NCBI GenBank assembly: GCA_937901185.1
Contig: CALCHR010000221.1
Location: 1-24,575, forward strand
Reading direction: 5' to 3'
DNA from: an uncultured Bacteroidales bacterium
GTDB lineage: Bacteria > Bacteroidota > Bacteroidia > Bacteroidales > Bacteroidaceae
DNA: 24,575 nucleotides
Positions 15,189-23,572 of this stretch are shown here, one piece after another (position 1 is the first letter of the stretch; every line of letters starts with the position of its first letter). The position numbers and the translations under genes were made by a program. The notes beneath the pieces are model-generated. The model worked only from the letters and a program-made list of their open reading frames with translations, made no database searches and had not been told where the DNA came from.

Positions 15189-15219
15189 CAAATTTAGATA
15201 TTATTTTTGGATTACCCAA
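15189..15219 (-). promoter_or_regulatory. Bacteroidota-type promoter of rpmH and its G/C-rich leader
   Basis: On the minus strand TTG (15219-15217), a 20-nt spacer and TAAATTTG (15196-15189) match the Bacteroidota promoter consensus perfectly. The leader of about 58 nt (15182-15125) contains CCCC-AAA-GGGG (15160-15170), a short hairpin. AGCCC (15158-15162) could instead pair with GGGCT (15183-15187) at the transcript's 5' end. Two alternative folds in a ribosomal-protein leader could be regulatory, but this is inference. Confidence 0.7.
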
Positions 15220-15327
15220 GGCTCCCCTCTCTTTTTTTTATTTATTTGAAAAACAAGACCACAGCAAAGCTGCGTCAGCAGGCATTGTTCATTTCATGGC
15301 CTACCCTATTCGGATTGCAAAAAAGAG

Positions 15328-15495
15328 GGCTGAAAATTGTAGACTCATGCACAGCGTTTTCCTAGTAGTTACTTTCGCGTTCTTAGTAGTTACCGAATTT
15401 TTCCTAGTAGTTACCGAAATTTACCTAGCTTTTACCTAAGAAATGCCCCAAAATGGCCCTTGATTTTCAGGGGCTTACAAAGGCTGTTTTTTAGG
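15328..15495 (-). repeat. Repeat locus C: 56-nt conserved head plus four ~21 bp tandem units
   Basis: The head (15440-15495, read on the minus strand) is about 79% identical, without gaps, to the head of locus B at 6857-6912. The units lie at 15359-15379, 15380-15400, 15401-15421 and 15422-15442. The second and third differ at about two positions and share TTAGTAGTTACCGAA or CTAGTAGTTACCGAA. The far end (15328-15361) carries CTGAAAAT, then CAT, then AGCGTTTTC, a degraded echo of the head in the opposite direction. The element fills the gap between the mrp terminator and the rpmH promoter. The + strand frame through it only repeats FLVVTE-like peptides because 21 bp is seven codons; I do not take it as coding. 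The remaining 15220-15327 holds T-rich DNA and nothing recognisable. Confidence 0.75.
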
Positions 15496-15533
15496 AATTC
15501 TATTCTATATGAAGCTACGCCACCCAAGCGTAG

Positions 15534-15580
15534 AAAAAAACCTCCTTGACAGCGCTTGCTTTGCAGCGGCCAAGGAGGTG
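15534..15580 (-). terminator. Rho-independent terminator of the mnmA-to-mrp unit
   Basis: CCTCCTTG (15541-15548) and CAAGGAGG (15571-15578) pair perfectly around a 22-nt, partly self-complementary loop. On the minus strand the stem is followed by TTTTTTT (15540-15534). It begins five bases after the mrp stop codon. A second small hairpin, CTACGC/GCGTAG (15515-15533), follows directly. Confidence 0.88.
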
Positions 15581-15584
15581 GGTC

Positions 15585-16685
15585 TTACTTCTTCATCTCT
15601 ACAATCTGCGTGGCGGGCAACTCTCGGTTGCGGCGCTCGGTCTCTTCCACTACGGCCTGAGCCAATGTGCGGAAAGCCTTTCCAATGATGCTGTCGGCAT
15701 GCACGGCCGCGGGTTCGCCCTCGTCGCCGCTCTCGCAGATGCTCTGCACAATGGGGATTTGTCCGAGCAGGGGCACTTCCATTTCTTCAGCCAATCGGCT
15801 CACACCGCCACGGCCAAATAGGTAATATTTATTATCGGGCAGCTCTTCGGGAGTGAACCATGCCATGTTTTCCACCAGTCCGAGAATGGGCACGTTCACT
15901 TTGTCATTGCGATACATATCTATTCCCTTGCGTGCATCGGCCAGGGCCACTTGCTGAGGGGTGGAAACGATGACTGCGCCTGTGATGGCCAGGTTTTGCA
16001 AGAGCGTGAGGTGGATGTCGCTGGTGCCGGGAGGCGTATCAAGCACGAGGTAGTCGAGCTCGCCCCAGTCGGCATCGGCAATCAGCTGCTTCAGCGCGTT
16101 GGAAGCCATACCACCTCGCCAAAGCGTTGCGGTGTCGGGGTTCACAAAGAAACCGATGCTCAGGAGCTTCACGCCATACTTCATAGCGGGGATGAGCAAC
16201 TGACGGCCATCCTTCATCTCTGCAAAGATGCGCTCGGCCTCCAAGTGGAACATCTTGGGCATGGAAGGACCAAAGATGTCGGCATCGAGCAAGCCTACGT
16301 TGTAGCCCAATGCAGCCAGCGATACTGCCAGATTGGCGGCCACGGTGCTCTTGCCCACGCCTCCCTTGCCGGAACTGACGGCAATGACATTCTTCACCTG
16401 CGGAAGCATCTTGCCGGGCTCGGGGCGGAGCGCCTGCACGGTCTTGATATTGATGGTGACATTCACTGAGCGGTCTACATACGTATGGATGGCTGTTTCG
16501 GCAGCCTTGACCACCGACTTAATAAAAGGGTCGGTGCTCTTTTCAAATATCAGAGAGAAGGACACGTTCATTCCGTCGATGCGCAAGTCGTCTTCCAGCA
16601 TCTCTGCCTCTACGAGGTTCTTTCCCGTACCGGGATAACGCACCGTAGCAAGGGCGTCTGTGATAAGTTTAGGATATAGTTGCAT
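15585..16685 (-). CDS. Mrp/ApbC-family iron-sulfur carrier ATPase
   Basis: A 366-residue cytoplasmic P-loop ATPase of the Mrp/NBP35 family, thought to bind and pass on Fe-S clusters. Residues 1-90 form the MIP18/DUF59-type N-terminal domain. The deviant Walker A is SSGKGGVGKST (104-114), followed by LLDADIFGPSMPKMF and LDTPPGTSDIHLTLL. The CxxC motif that binds the cluster in E. coli ApbC, before IFGxGG, is not present: the corresponding stretch reads MAWFTPEELPDNKYYLFGRG. I recall this loss in other Bacteroidota. It is the last gene of the mnmA-xseAB-trmB run and lies 33 bases after trmB. Confidence 0.92.
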   Translation of the reverse strand: MQLYPKLITDALATVRYPGTGKNLVEAEMLEDDLRIDGMNVSFSLIFEKSTDPFIKSVVKAAETAIHTYVDRSVNVTINIKTVQALRPEPGKMLPQVKNVIAVSSGKGGVGKSTVAANLAVSLAALGYNVGLLDADIFGPSMPKMFHLEAERIFAEMKDGRQLLIPAMKYGVKLLSIGFFVNPDTATLWRGGMASNALKQLIADADWGELDYLVLDTPPGTSDIHLTLLQNLAITGAVIVSTPQQVALADARKGIDMYRNDKVNVPILGLVENMAWFTPEELPDNKYYLFGRGGVSRLAEEMEVPLLGQIPIVQSICESGDEGEPAAVHADSIIGKAFRTLAQAVVEETERRNRELPATQIVEMKK

Positions 16686-16718
16686 ATTGATAAGCAGGGA
16701 GATTATTTTCTAAAGGGT

Positions 16719-17495
16719 CTATTTGCTCTTCTCCAAACCGGAGCGCTTGGAGCGGTTGTAGCTACGATAGTCGTCGAGCTCTATCTCGACGTCGGGCTCA
16801 CGCAGTTCGCCGCTCTGGGGCAGGTGGAATTTCATATACTTGATGGTCAGTCCGCGTGCCAACCATTGCGACTCGTAATAGGTTTGTATGCCCAAAATCT
16901 GCTTCACCTCTTCGTCGTGCTCAGCCTCGAGGGTGTGATAGAGGTCTGCGGTTTGAAAATCCACAGGCAAGGCATTCTCCTTCACAAGGTAATCGGTGTA
17001 GGTGAAGAGGAAATGGGAGTCGGTCTTCAAATGCACGAGGCCGCCGTCTTGAAGGAATTTTTTATAGCGATTCAAGAAGAAGGTGGAGGTGAGGCGCTTG
17101 GTCACTTTCTTCATTTGGGGGTCGGAGAATGTGAGCCAGATTTCTGCCACCTCGCCGGGCGCAAAGAAGCGCTCAATGAACTCGATGTTGGTACGCAAGA
17201 AGGCCACGTTGCGCAAGCCTTCGCGGAGCGATTCGGTGGCTCCGGTCCACATGCGGGCGCCCTTGATGTCTACGCCAATAAAGTTCTTGTCGGGAAACAT
17301 ACGTCCCAGGCCTACGGTATATTCTCCTCGGCCACAGCCCAACTCAAGCACGATGGGATTGTTGTTTCCAAAAAACTTCTCGCCCCAATGGCCCTTCATC
17401 TCAAAAACACCCTCTTCGAGCGCAGAGAATGGCGCTTCAAACACATGAGGGTAGGCTGCCATGTCGGCAAACTTGGAGAGTTTATTCTTACTCAT
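16719..17495 (-). CDS. trmB: tRNA (guanine46-N7)-methyltransferase
   Basis: TrmB uses SAM to make m7G46 in the variable loop of tRNAs. The 258-residue protein has the SAM-binding LELGCGRGEYT (50-60), NFIGVDIKGARMWTGA with acidic D76, and the family motif FSDPQMKK (123-130), equivalent to PDPWxKK. TSTFFLNRYKKFLQDGGLVH follows, as in Bacteroidota members. The first 40 residues are a family-typical N-terminal extension (MSKNKLSKFADM). The start overlaps the xseB stop by 8 bases, implying translational coupling, and mrp follows. Confidence 0.94.
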   Translation of the reverse strand: MSKNKLSKFADMAAYPHVFEAPFSALEEGVFEMKGHWGEKFFGNNNPIVLELGCGRGEYTVGLGRMFPDKNFIGVDIKGARMWTGATESLREGLRNVAFLRTNIEFIERFFAPGEVAEIWLTFSDPQMKKVTKRLTSTFFLNRYKKFLQDGGLVHLKTDSHFLFTYTDYLVKENALPVDFQTADLYHTLEAEHDEEVKQILGIQTYYESQWLARGLTIKYMKFHLPQSGELREPDVEIELDDYRSYNRSKRSGLEKSK

Positions 17496-17682
17496 TGCTT
17501 AAAATTTTCTTTACATCCGTTTCTACTATCTGCAACTTCTCTTGGCAGAAGCGAAGCAGCTTTTGCGCCTCCTTCAAGTGCTTGCTCAGACTGTCAATGT
17601 CAAATTGATTCTGCTCAAGCCCTTCCACAATTTTCTTAAGGCGTTGCAGGGCTTCGGTATAGGTCAGTTCTTTTTCTTTCAT
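17488..17682 (-). CDS. xseB: Exodeoxyribonuclease VII small subunit
   Basis: A 64-residue helical protein with the typical start: MKEKELTYTEALQRLKKIVE, then GLEQNQFDIDSLSKHLKEAQ. XseB forms long helical pairs that attach to XseA to give exonuclease VII, which degrades single-stranded DNA in both directions during repair. It lies 15 bases after xseA and overlaps trmB by 8 bases. Confidence 0.93.
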   Translation of the reverse strand: MKEKELTYTEALQRLKKIVEGLEQNQFDIDSLSKHLKEAQKLLRFCQEKLQIVETDVKKILSNE

Positions 17683-17697
17683 ATAGGGAGTATTTTT

Positions 17698-19011
17698 CTA
17701 TTCTGTCTCGTCCACGTCCACCGTCTCCACTCGGCTCTCCATCTTACCCTCTGCAAAATGGGTGGTGAGAAGCATGCCGGGAGCAAGTTGCGCTGCACTG
17801 CGCACAGCCTTTCCTTCGCTCAAGGTCAAGCTGAAGCCCATCTGCAAAATGCGGTCGAGGCTGGAGAGCTGAAGCAGTTTTTGGATATAGTCGAGACGCT
17901 GTTTCTCTTCAACCAATCGGCGCAACGGGGCTTGCCGCAAATCCTGCCTGAGATTTTCCAAGAGATTCTTTTGGTGGTGCAAGCCTTGCATTGTCCTATT
18001 CTCGAGTGCCGAGGCCAATTGCAAAAGATGCTGCTCCTCTTTTCTTCCACAGGAAACGGTTGCGGCCTTCACTCGCAACTGAAGCGACTTAAGCAACAAA
18101 GCATTCCGCTCCATCTTACCGGTCACGACTTGACGAAGACGCCGCCCCAATTCCGTCAGCAACTCTATCTCTTCTCGCTGGCGCTCTACAAGGAAAGCCG
18201 CCACAGCAGTAGGAGTTTTCAAACGGGTATGCGCCACCAAGTCGACAACAGTATCGTCGCGCTCATGGCCTATGCCGGTCAAGACTGGCAAAGGGAATTG
18301 TGCCACATGGGCTGCCAAGAGATAGGTTTCAAAGCCTGCGAGGTCGCTCACAGCACCGCCGCCGCGTATGATAACTACGACATCCCAGTTTTCCTCTTCT
18401 GCGGCTATCATCTCAAGCGCTGCAATCACGCTAGCCTCTACGCCTTCGCCTTGCATGGTTGCCGGGAAAAGCTGTAATTGAAAAGGAAGTCCTGATTGCT
18501 TAATCTGGTCACAGAAATCACCATAGCCGGCGGCCGATGCGCTCGACACGATGGCGATTTTAAGCAACGGACGCGGCAAGGTCAGTTCTTTGTTCAATGT
18601 CAGAACTCCGTCTTCTTCCAAGAGGGCCAAAATTTCTTTGCGACGCTGTGCCACCGCCCCCAAGGTATAGGTTGGGTCGATATCTAAAACCGTGAGCGAG
18701 TAGCCATACAGCTCATGGAAACTGACACTCACATTGACCAACACCGTTAAGCCTACGGCGAGGCGCTGACCGGTCTCTTGTTCAAAGTAAGGAGCTAGGA
18801 GATTATAGGTATTCCGCCAAATATTTCCACGTGCTTTAGCCAAGAGCATGCCGCCCTTCTCTTCCTTCTGCACAAACTCTACATAGCAATGTCCGTTACC
18901 GGCTACGCGCACCTCGCTCAACTCGGCGACAACCCAGTAGCTATCTTCGAGCGTAAGTTCGAGGGTGCTACGCACCACGTTGTTCAATTCGTAGAGTGAG
19001 AGCGGAGTCAT
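17698..19011 (-). CDS. xseA: Exodeoxyribonuclease VII large subunit
   Basis: A 437-residue catalytic subunit of exonuclease VII. The N-terminal OB-fold (1-100) contains SYWVVAELSEVRVAGNGHCY. The catalytic part follows with VSSASAAGYGDFCDQI, VVIIRGGGAVSDLAGFETYL and VLTGIGHERDDTVVDLVAHT, then TPTAVAAFL, all diagnostic. The remaining region (about 270-390) is a coiled coil that would hold XseB, and the C-terminus is a short beta domain (LQMGFSLTLSEGKAV). xseB follows after 15 bases, the usual partner arrangement; the upstream subtilase gene ends only 3 bases before this start. Confidence 0.95.
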   Translation of the reverse strand: MTPLSLYELNNVVRSTLELTLEDSYWVVAELSEVRVAGNGHCYVEFVQKEEKGGMLLAKARGNIWRNTYNLLAPYFEQETGQRLAVGLTVLVNVSVSFHELYGYSLTVLDIDPTYTLGAVAQRRKEILALLEEDGVLTLNKELTLPRPLLKIAIVSSASAAGYGDFCDQIKQSGLPFQLQLFPATMQGEGVEASVIAALEMIAAEEENWDVVVIIRGGGAVSDLAGFETYLLAAHVAQFPLPVLTGIGHERDDTVVDLVAHTRLKTPTAVAAFLVERQREEIELLTELGRRLRQVVTGKMERNALLLKSLQLRVKAATVSCGRKEEQHLLQLASALENRTMQGLHHQKNLLENLRQDLRQAPLRRLVEEKQRLDYIQKLLQLSSLDRILQMGFSLTLSEGKAVRSAAQLAPGMLLTTHFAEGKMESRVETVDVDETE

Positions 19012-19014
19012 TTT

Positions 19015-20421
19015 CTATTGGCCCTTTAATATATTATATGCCTTCCACATATTGGGAATGCCATAACCATAGATATTGTCGGGGTGGCTATAATTGTTTC
19101 CGGCACGATGCACGGCCTCAATGATTTCAACAGGTGTTTTCTCCGGGAAGGCTTGCCAGAGACAAGCCACGGCACCGCAGAGCACGGGACAAGAGAAACT
19201 GGTGCCGCTGGATTGTACGGCGTTGCCCTGGGCATCAATCAGCCAAGTGCCTTTACCTACTGCCATTGCATCGGGCTTGATGCGACCATCGGCGGTGTTA
19301 CCCAAGGAAGAGAATTCAGCTATTACGCCTTCGTAGTCCACAGCGCCTACGGTCAAAATATCGGAAGCGTCGGCTGGGAAGCCTATTTTCTTCCAGGTGC
19401 CATCTCCCTCGTTGCCGGCACTATTGAGTAGGAGCAAGCCACGACTTGCGGCCAATGATGCCGAGCGGCTATTCACAGCCGTCTGACCATCCTGTTCAAA
19501 GTACTTATGACTGTCGAGCGGATTATCAAATGTGGTATAGCCCAGCGAACTGGTTACGATGTCCGCACCAATACTGTCGGCATATTCTACAGCAGCACAC
19601 CAATTGTCTTCCTCTATAATTTGCTCCGAACTGGTATCTTCGCTTTGCAACAAGTAGAAAGAGGCCTCGGGGGCTGTACCTACATGAAAATAAGCCTCAT
19701 CGGGGGCGATACAACCCAGCACCATCGTGCCGTGCGGCTGCATTTCTTCATAGACACTCTTCTGCGGATTTACAAAATTGCGAGTACCTAGGATCCGGGT
19801 ATTCTTGAAGACAGAAATGGCATCTACATTAAAAAATCCACCATCTATCACTGCGATGGTCATGCCTTGTCCGCGATAGCCGGCTTTATGCAAAAAGTCT
19901 GCACCCAATTGCTCTAGTTGCTTCTGGCCTTTGCCATAAAAATTGTCCAGCGTGTCGCGTTTGTTCTCCACAATCCCTCGACGGTCCCATTGTACACAGA
20001 ACACGCTGTCCGGGCTTTCCCAAACTTTCCTAACTGAGGAAACAAAAGGCAAAGCCTCTACGTTTTTTATTTGCAGCGTGTCGCCCATCTCTACCACTAC
20101 AGTATTGTTCCACTTGCTTACACAATGGATGCGTAAGCCTTGTGCTTGCAATTTCTCCACATAGGCCGGAGTCACAGGCAAGTCGTGTTTGTCTAACTTC
20201 AGCCCTAGTTTTTTGCGGCGAGCCAAAGATTTTTCCGAAAGAAAAGCCTCCGGTTTCTTCAGCGAGTAAGGATTATTCTTTTTATCTGCCAGATAAACAC
20301 GGTAGCGATATGCTTTTTGTACCTTCTTATAGAAAGCTGTATCAGCCTTAACTGTGTCGGTTTTATTGGCTGAGAGCGATACGCACACAAAGAACAAGAG
20401 CAGGGAGAGTATTTTTTTCAT
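19015..20421 (-). CDS. Secreted subtilisin-like serine protease (S8)
   Basis: A 468-residue protein with signal peptide MKKILSLLLFFVCVSLSA. An N-terminal region (30-130), perhaps an inhibitory pro-domain, contains VYLADKKNNPYSLKKPEAFL and WNNTVVVEMGDTLQ. The catalytic triad is visible: D193 in IAVIDGGFF, H230 in PHGTMVLG and S408 in SSGTSFSCP; N337 in SAGNEG is the oxyanion residue. The protein ends shortly after the catalytic domain (WKAYNILKGQ), with no obvious type IX C-terminal domain, so it is probably periplasmic or released by the general route. It lies between mnmA and xseA with small gaps (45 and 3 bases) and is probably co-transcribed. The physiological substrate is unknown. Confidence 0.92.
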   Translation of the reverse strand: MKKILSLLLFFVCVSLSANKTDTVKADTAFYKKVQKAYRYRVYLADKKNNPYSLKKPEAFLSEKSLARRKKLGLKLDKHDLPVTPAYVEKLQAQGLRIHCVSKWNNTVVVEMGDTLQIKNVEALPFVSSVRKVWESPDSVFCVQWDRRGIVENKRDTLDNFYGKGQKQLEQLGADFLHKAGYRGQGMTIAVIDGGFFNVDAISVFKNTRILGTRNFVNPQKSVYEEMQPHGTMVLGCIAPDEAYFHVGTAPEASFYLLQSEDTSSEQIIEEDNWCAAVEYADSIGADIVTSSLGYTTFDNPLDSHKYFEQDGQTAVNSRSASLAASRGLLLLNSAGNEGDGTWKKIGFPADASDILTVGAVDYEGVIAEFSSLGNTADGRIKPDAMAVGKGTWLIDAQGNAVQSSGTSFSCPVLCGAVACLWQAFPEKTPVEIIEAVHRAGNNYSHPDNIYGYGIPNMWKAYNILKGQ

Positions 20422-20466
20422 CTTGCTATTACTATATTATATAATGTATACCCTTCGTTTGAAAAA

Positions 20467-21576
20467 CTAAGGCTGAACGAGGTAGGCGCCGATACCTTTT
20501 TGCGAAGCTATCACAGCACCGGCCACGAGGCGACGGCCTTCGTAGAACACGGCGCTTTGGCCTGGAGTGACGGCCGAAACGTCCTTGGCAGTACGCACCA
20601 ACAATCGGCCATCGGGCAAGCGTTCTACACTACATGGTACAGGTTGGCTGTGATAACGGATGCGCACTGAGAGTTGTTGCGAGGCGAAGAAGGCTGCCTC
20701 GTCCACCATACAGAAATCCTCGACAAAGAATGCTTGCACCAGCAGGTCTGCCTCTGTGCCTAAGACGATGGTATTTTTCTCTGCATTCAAACGTACCACA
20801 TACGCAGGATAACCCAACGCAATGCCTAAGCCTTTTCGTTGCCCTACAGTATAGAAGGGAACGCCGCTATGCTGACCTATTTTCTGACCGACACTATTTA
20901 CATACGCTCCGCCAGTCTTCTGTAACAATTCAGGGCGCTCTGCACGCAAGAAGTCCCTATAGTCGCCCTCCACGAAGCATACTTCCATACTCTCCGACTC
21001 TCGGCTCTGCACGGCAAAGCCTTTCTCGTCTAAGTAGGCACGCACGGCGGGTTTCTCCATAGCGCCTAGCGGGAACACGCAGCGCTGCAATATCCGCTGC
21101 GGAACGCGCCAGAGAAAGTAGGATTGATCTTTGCGGATGTCATCGCCCATGAGGAGATAGACATGTTCTCCGTAGCGCTCCACCTTCACATAATGCCCCG
21201 TTGCCATAAAGTCGCATTGCTGGCGGTCGGCCCACTCTTCCATCAGGCGGAATTTGAAATCGCGGTTGCACACCACACAGGGATTCGGTGTGCGTCCTGC
21301 TTCGTACTCATCTAGGAAGTAGCGCACGATGGAAGCTTTGAATTCCTCGCGCACATCTACCACGTGATGCTCTATACCAAGGCGCTCTGCCAAGGCCCGT
21401 GCTTTGAGGATAAAGTCGGGCTCTGTTTCTCCGGGAGCAAATTGGCGGGGCAAGTCCCATACGCGCATCGTCATCCCCACCACTTCAAAGCCTTGTTCCT
21501 GCAACAAGAGACATACGGCCGAGCTATCTACTCCGCCCGACATAGCCACAAGTACTTTTTTCTTAGCGCCTGCCAT
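20467..21576 (-). CDS. mnmA: tRNA-specific 2-thiouridylase
   Basis: MnmA puts sulfur on the wobble uridine (s2U34) of tRNA-Lys, -Glu and -Gln. From the ATG at 21576 the protein has 369 residues: the PP-loop AMSGGVDSS (11-19), TPNPCVVCN with C103 matching E. coli C102, and SMEVCFVEGD with C200 matching C199, the catalytic cysteine pair. FYTVGQRKGLG and KDQSYFLWRV are further family marks. The frame extends seven codons upstream to a TTG at 21597, but that codon lies within a promoter -7 box, so the ATG is preferred. It opens the - strand run that continues with the subtilase gene. Confidence 0.95.
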   Translation of the reverse strand: MAGAKKKVLVAMSGGVDSSAVCLLLQEQGFEVVGMTMRVWDLPRQFAPGETEPDFILKARALAERLGIEHHVVDVREEFKASIVRYFLDEYEAGRTPNPCVVCNRDFKFRLMEEWADRQQCDFMATGHYVKVERYGEHVYLLMGDDIRKDQSYFLWRVPQRILQRCVFPLGAMEKPAVRAYLDEKGFAVQSRESESMEVCFVEGDYRDFLRAERPELLQKTGGAYVNSVGQKIGQHSGVPFYTVGQRKGLGIALGYPAYVVRLNAEKNTIVLGTEADLLVQAFFVEDFCMVDEAAFFASQQLSVRIRYHSQPVPCSVERLPDGRLLVRTAKDVSAVTPGQSAVFYEGRRLVAGAVIASQKGIGAYLVQP

Positions 21577-21594
21577 GATAGTTTTCTTTAAGTG

Positions 21595-21602
21595 CAAAGT
21601 TA
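21595..21602 (-). promoter_or_regulatory. Candidate -7 box of the mnmA unit
   Basis: On the minus strand TAACTTTG (21602-21595) matches the Bacteroidota -7 element TAnnTTTG, 18 bases before the mnmA ATG. No TTG is seen 19-21 nt upstream, so the -33 part is missing or unusual. If real, the leader is only about 11 nt. Confidence 0.4.
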
Positions 21603-21632
21603 CAAAAAATATATTTACCGACTACACATAGC

Positions 21633-21679
21633 AAGAGTCCGATGCAGTATTCCGGAAGGAAATTCTGCATCGGACTCTT
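21633..21679 (-). terminator. Long hairpin after the DUF349 gene
   Basis: AAGAGTCCGATGCAG (21633-21647) and CTGCATCGGACTCTT (21665-21679) are perfect 15-bp inverted arms. The loop itself contains TTCCGGAA. It lies 27 bases after the DUF349 stop and before the mnmA promoter. The T-run on the minus strand is weak (CTCTTGC), so termination is likely through the strong stem, but efficiency is uncertain. Confidence 0.65.
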
Positions 21680-21705
21680 TATCTTGCTGAGCCTTCTATT
21701 TATTT

Positions 21706-23514
21706 TTATTCGGCCTCGCCTTTTACTTGTTCGTTGACTGCATTTATTTTTTCAGCGAGCAGAGAGAGGTCTTCTTTCAGGCGCTCCACTTTCTTAGCAA
21801 TCTCTTCTACCAGGCTATTACCTGATTTCGACTTGCTATTGAAGAAAGTAAGGTTGGTTTCATAGTTTTGAATCTCAGCCTTCTTGGCTTCGTAGGCTGT
21901 CATCAAGCGCTGGCGCTCACGCTGCAAGTCGTTGCCATCTTTCTCAGCTACGTTCTTACGGAAGTTTTCAAGGTGGCGGCGGTTAGCATTGACATGCAAC
22001 TCGGCATAGATGCGGTCCACCACGGCGCGGTAGCGTTTATATACTTTATCCTTTTTGCGGAAGGGCACATGACCCACTTCGTTCCAGGCGGCTTGCAGTT
22101 CGCGTACCACTTGGCCTACATTTTCCGGAGTCTCGCTCAAGAGACTTTCCAAGCGGCTGATAATCTCGTTCTTCTTTTCCAAGTTAGCTTCTTCCTCTTT
22201 GCGCATGCCGGAGGTAGCTTCGTTTTTCTTTTCAAAGAAGTAGTTGCAAGCATCGTTAAAGCGCTTCCAGATGGCGTCGGACACTTTGTGAGCCACGGGG
22301 CCTACAGTTTTCCATTCTTTCTGCAGGGCTACAAGGCTGTTGGTTGCAGCATTCCAGTCTGTGCTTTCTTTAAGGGCTTCGGCCTTTTCGCAGAGCGCAG
22401 TCTTAGCTGCCAAATTTGCAGCGAGCGACTCGCGCATGTTTTTGAAGTGGTCGGCTTTTCCTTGGAAGAACTTATCGCAGGCGGCGCGGAAGCGGTCAAA
22501 GATTTTGGCGTTCATCTTCTTCGGGGTGAAGCCTATGGTCTTCCATTCGTTCTGTGCTTCGAGCACTTGCTTAGTAGCTGCTTCCCACTCGGCAAGGGTT
22601 TTCATCGTGCCGGCCACTATCTCTTCTACCTTTTCGCAGAGGGCGGTCTTCTTTTCCAGATTTTCTTCCTCGCGGGCTTTGAGGGCTTCAAAATGGGCTT
22701 GGTGGCGCTTGTTGATTACAGTAGAAGCTTCTTTGAAGCGGTTCCATATCTCCTCGCGCAACTCTTTTGCTACAGGACCTATCTCGCGGAATTCCTGGTG
22801 CAACTTTTGTAGCTGATGGAAGGCTGATATGGGGTCTTCCACGTCGGCGAGTTTTTCTGCGGCTTCGCAGAGGTGGGTTTTATTCTCAAGGTTCTTCTTA
22901 AAGTCGTAAGCTCTGAACTCGTGGTTGAGGCGCAACTGGTCGTAGAAGAGTTCTACATACAGATGGTAGTTCTTCCAGAGTTCTGTGGCCTGCTCTGCGG
23001 GCACGAGCTTTATTTCTTTCCATTCGGCCTGCAAAGTTCTAAACTTGTCATAGGCTTTATCGGCCTCCTCGGGCGAAGCTGCCATGACCTTAATCTCCTC
23101 GATGATGGCCAACTTGCGCTCCAGGTTTTGCTGCTTTTCCTTTTCGAGATTTTCTATAGCCTTGGCGCGGAGTTCTTTCAAGAGACCCATCTGGGCTTTG
23201 AAGTTTTCTTCTTCGGGGTCGGCTGCGGGAATAAACTCTTCGGCCACTCCTCCGTTGTTGATAAACTCTTCACGGGCTGCTACCACCTCGTTGTGGTGTA
23301 ATCTATAATAGGTCTGTTTCAGGGCTTCGAGTTCGCTACGCTCCACGTTACCACCTTCAGCCACTAGTGCTTTCAGTCGTTCAATCACTTCGGCCTTTGT
23401 GGCGGGCATAGTTTGTTCTTCTTGCTGCTGAGGGGCTTCTGCTTGCTCGGCTTCCACCATCTCTACAACCTGCTCTAACAGTTCTTGATTTTCTGCCAAT
23501 TTATTTTCGTCCAT
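21706..23514 (-). CDS. DUF349 repeat coiled-coil protein
   Basis: A 602-residue, highly charged, mostly helical cytoplasmic protein. The first 100 residues are acidic and Gln/Glu-rich. Five DUF349 repeats follow, each centred on an aromatic core: QAEWKEIKLVP (W165), HQEFREIGPVA (F242), QNEWKTIGFTP (W324), QKEWKTVGPVA (W401) and QAAWNEVGHVP (W477), 76-82 residues apart, each followed by an (I/L/V)(W/F/Y)xRF-like helix. The last 60 residues form a coiled coil. The family function is unproven; multi-repeat members are common in Bacteroidota. It has its own promoter upstream and a hairpin downstream, so it is probably monocistronic. Confidence 0.85.
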   Translation of the reverse strand: MDENKLAENQELLEQVVEMVEAEQAEAPQQQEEQTMPATKAEVIERLKALVAEGGNVERSELEALKQTYYRLHHNEVVAAREEFINNGGVAEEFIPAADPEEENFKAQMGLLKELRAKAIENLEKEKQQNLERKLAIIEEIKVMAASPEEADKAYDKFRTLQAEWKEIKLVPAEQATELWKNYHLYVELFYDQLRLNHEFRAYDFKKNLENKTHLCEAAEKLADVEDPISAFHQLQKLHQEFREIGPVAKELREEIWNRFKEASTVINKRHQAHFEALKAREEENLEKKTALCEKVEEIVAGTMKTLAEWEAATKQVLEAQNEWKTIGFTPKKMNAKIFDRFRAACDKFFQGKADHFKNMRESLAANLAAKTALCEKAEALKESTDWNAATNSLVALQKEWKTVGPVAHKVSDAIWKRFNDACNYFFEKKNEATSGMRKEEEANLEKKNEIISRLESLLSETPENVGQVVRELQAAWNEVGHVPFRKKDKVYKRYRAVVDRIYAELHVNANRRHLENFRKNVAEKDGNDLQRERQRLMTAYEAKKAEIQNYETNLTFFNSKSKSGNSLVEEIAKKVERLKEDLSLLAEKINAVNEQVKGEAE

Positions 23515-23540
23515 AGGTTCTATATGAGTATTATCTATAC

Positions 23541-23562
23541 GGCGGAAGCAGCAGCCTCCGCC
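23541..23562 (-). promoter_or_regulatory. 5'-end hairpin in the DUF349 leader
   Basis: GGCGGA (23541-23546) and TCCGCC (23557-23562) pair around the 10-nt loop AGCAGCAGCC. With transcription starting near 23566 the stem would sit at the very 5' end of the mRNA, where such hairpins can protect transcripts from decay. The role is inference. Confidence 0.4.
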
Positions 23563-23572
23563 AATTAGTTTG

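Noticed and set aside
15065..15439. 124-residue frame on + with repeated FLVVTE peptides
   Set aside because: It begins antisense to rpmH and then reads the 21-bp units of locus C; the peptide repeat is a consequence of the unit being seven codons. No start context or family resemblance.
16680..18477. Long + strand frames opposite trmB, xseB and xseA (319 and 311 residues)
   Set aside because: Both lie wholly opposite genes with clear motifs and show no recognisable domain.
21577..21597. Upstream TTG start for mnmA giving seven extra residues
   Set aside because: The TTG is part of the -7 box TAACTTTG, so it would not be in the transcript; the ATG at 21576 fits the family N-terminus.
21868..22812. 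314-residue antisense frame inside the DUF349 gene
   Set aside because: Phe/Leu-rich reverse reading of Glu/Lys-rich helical repeats, a known shadow effect of such genes.
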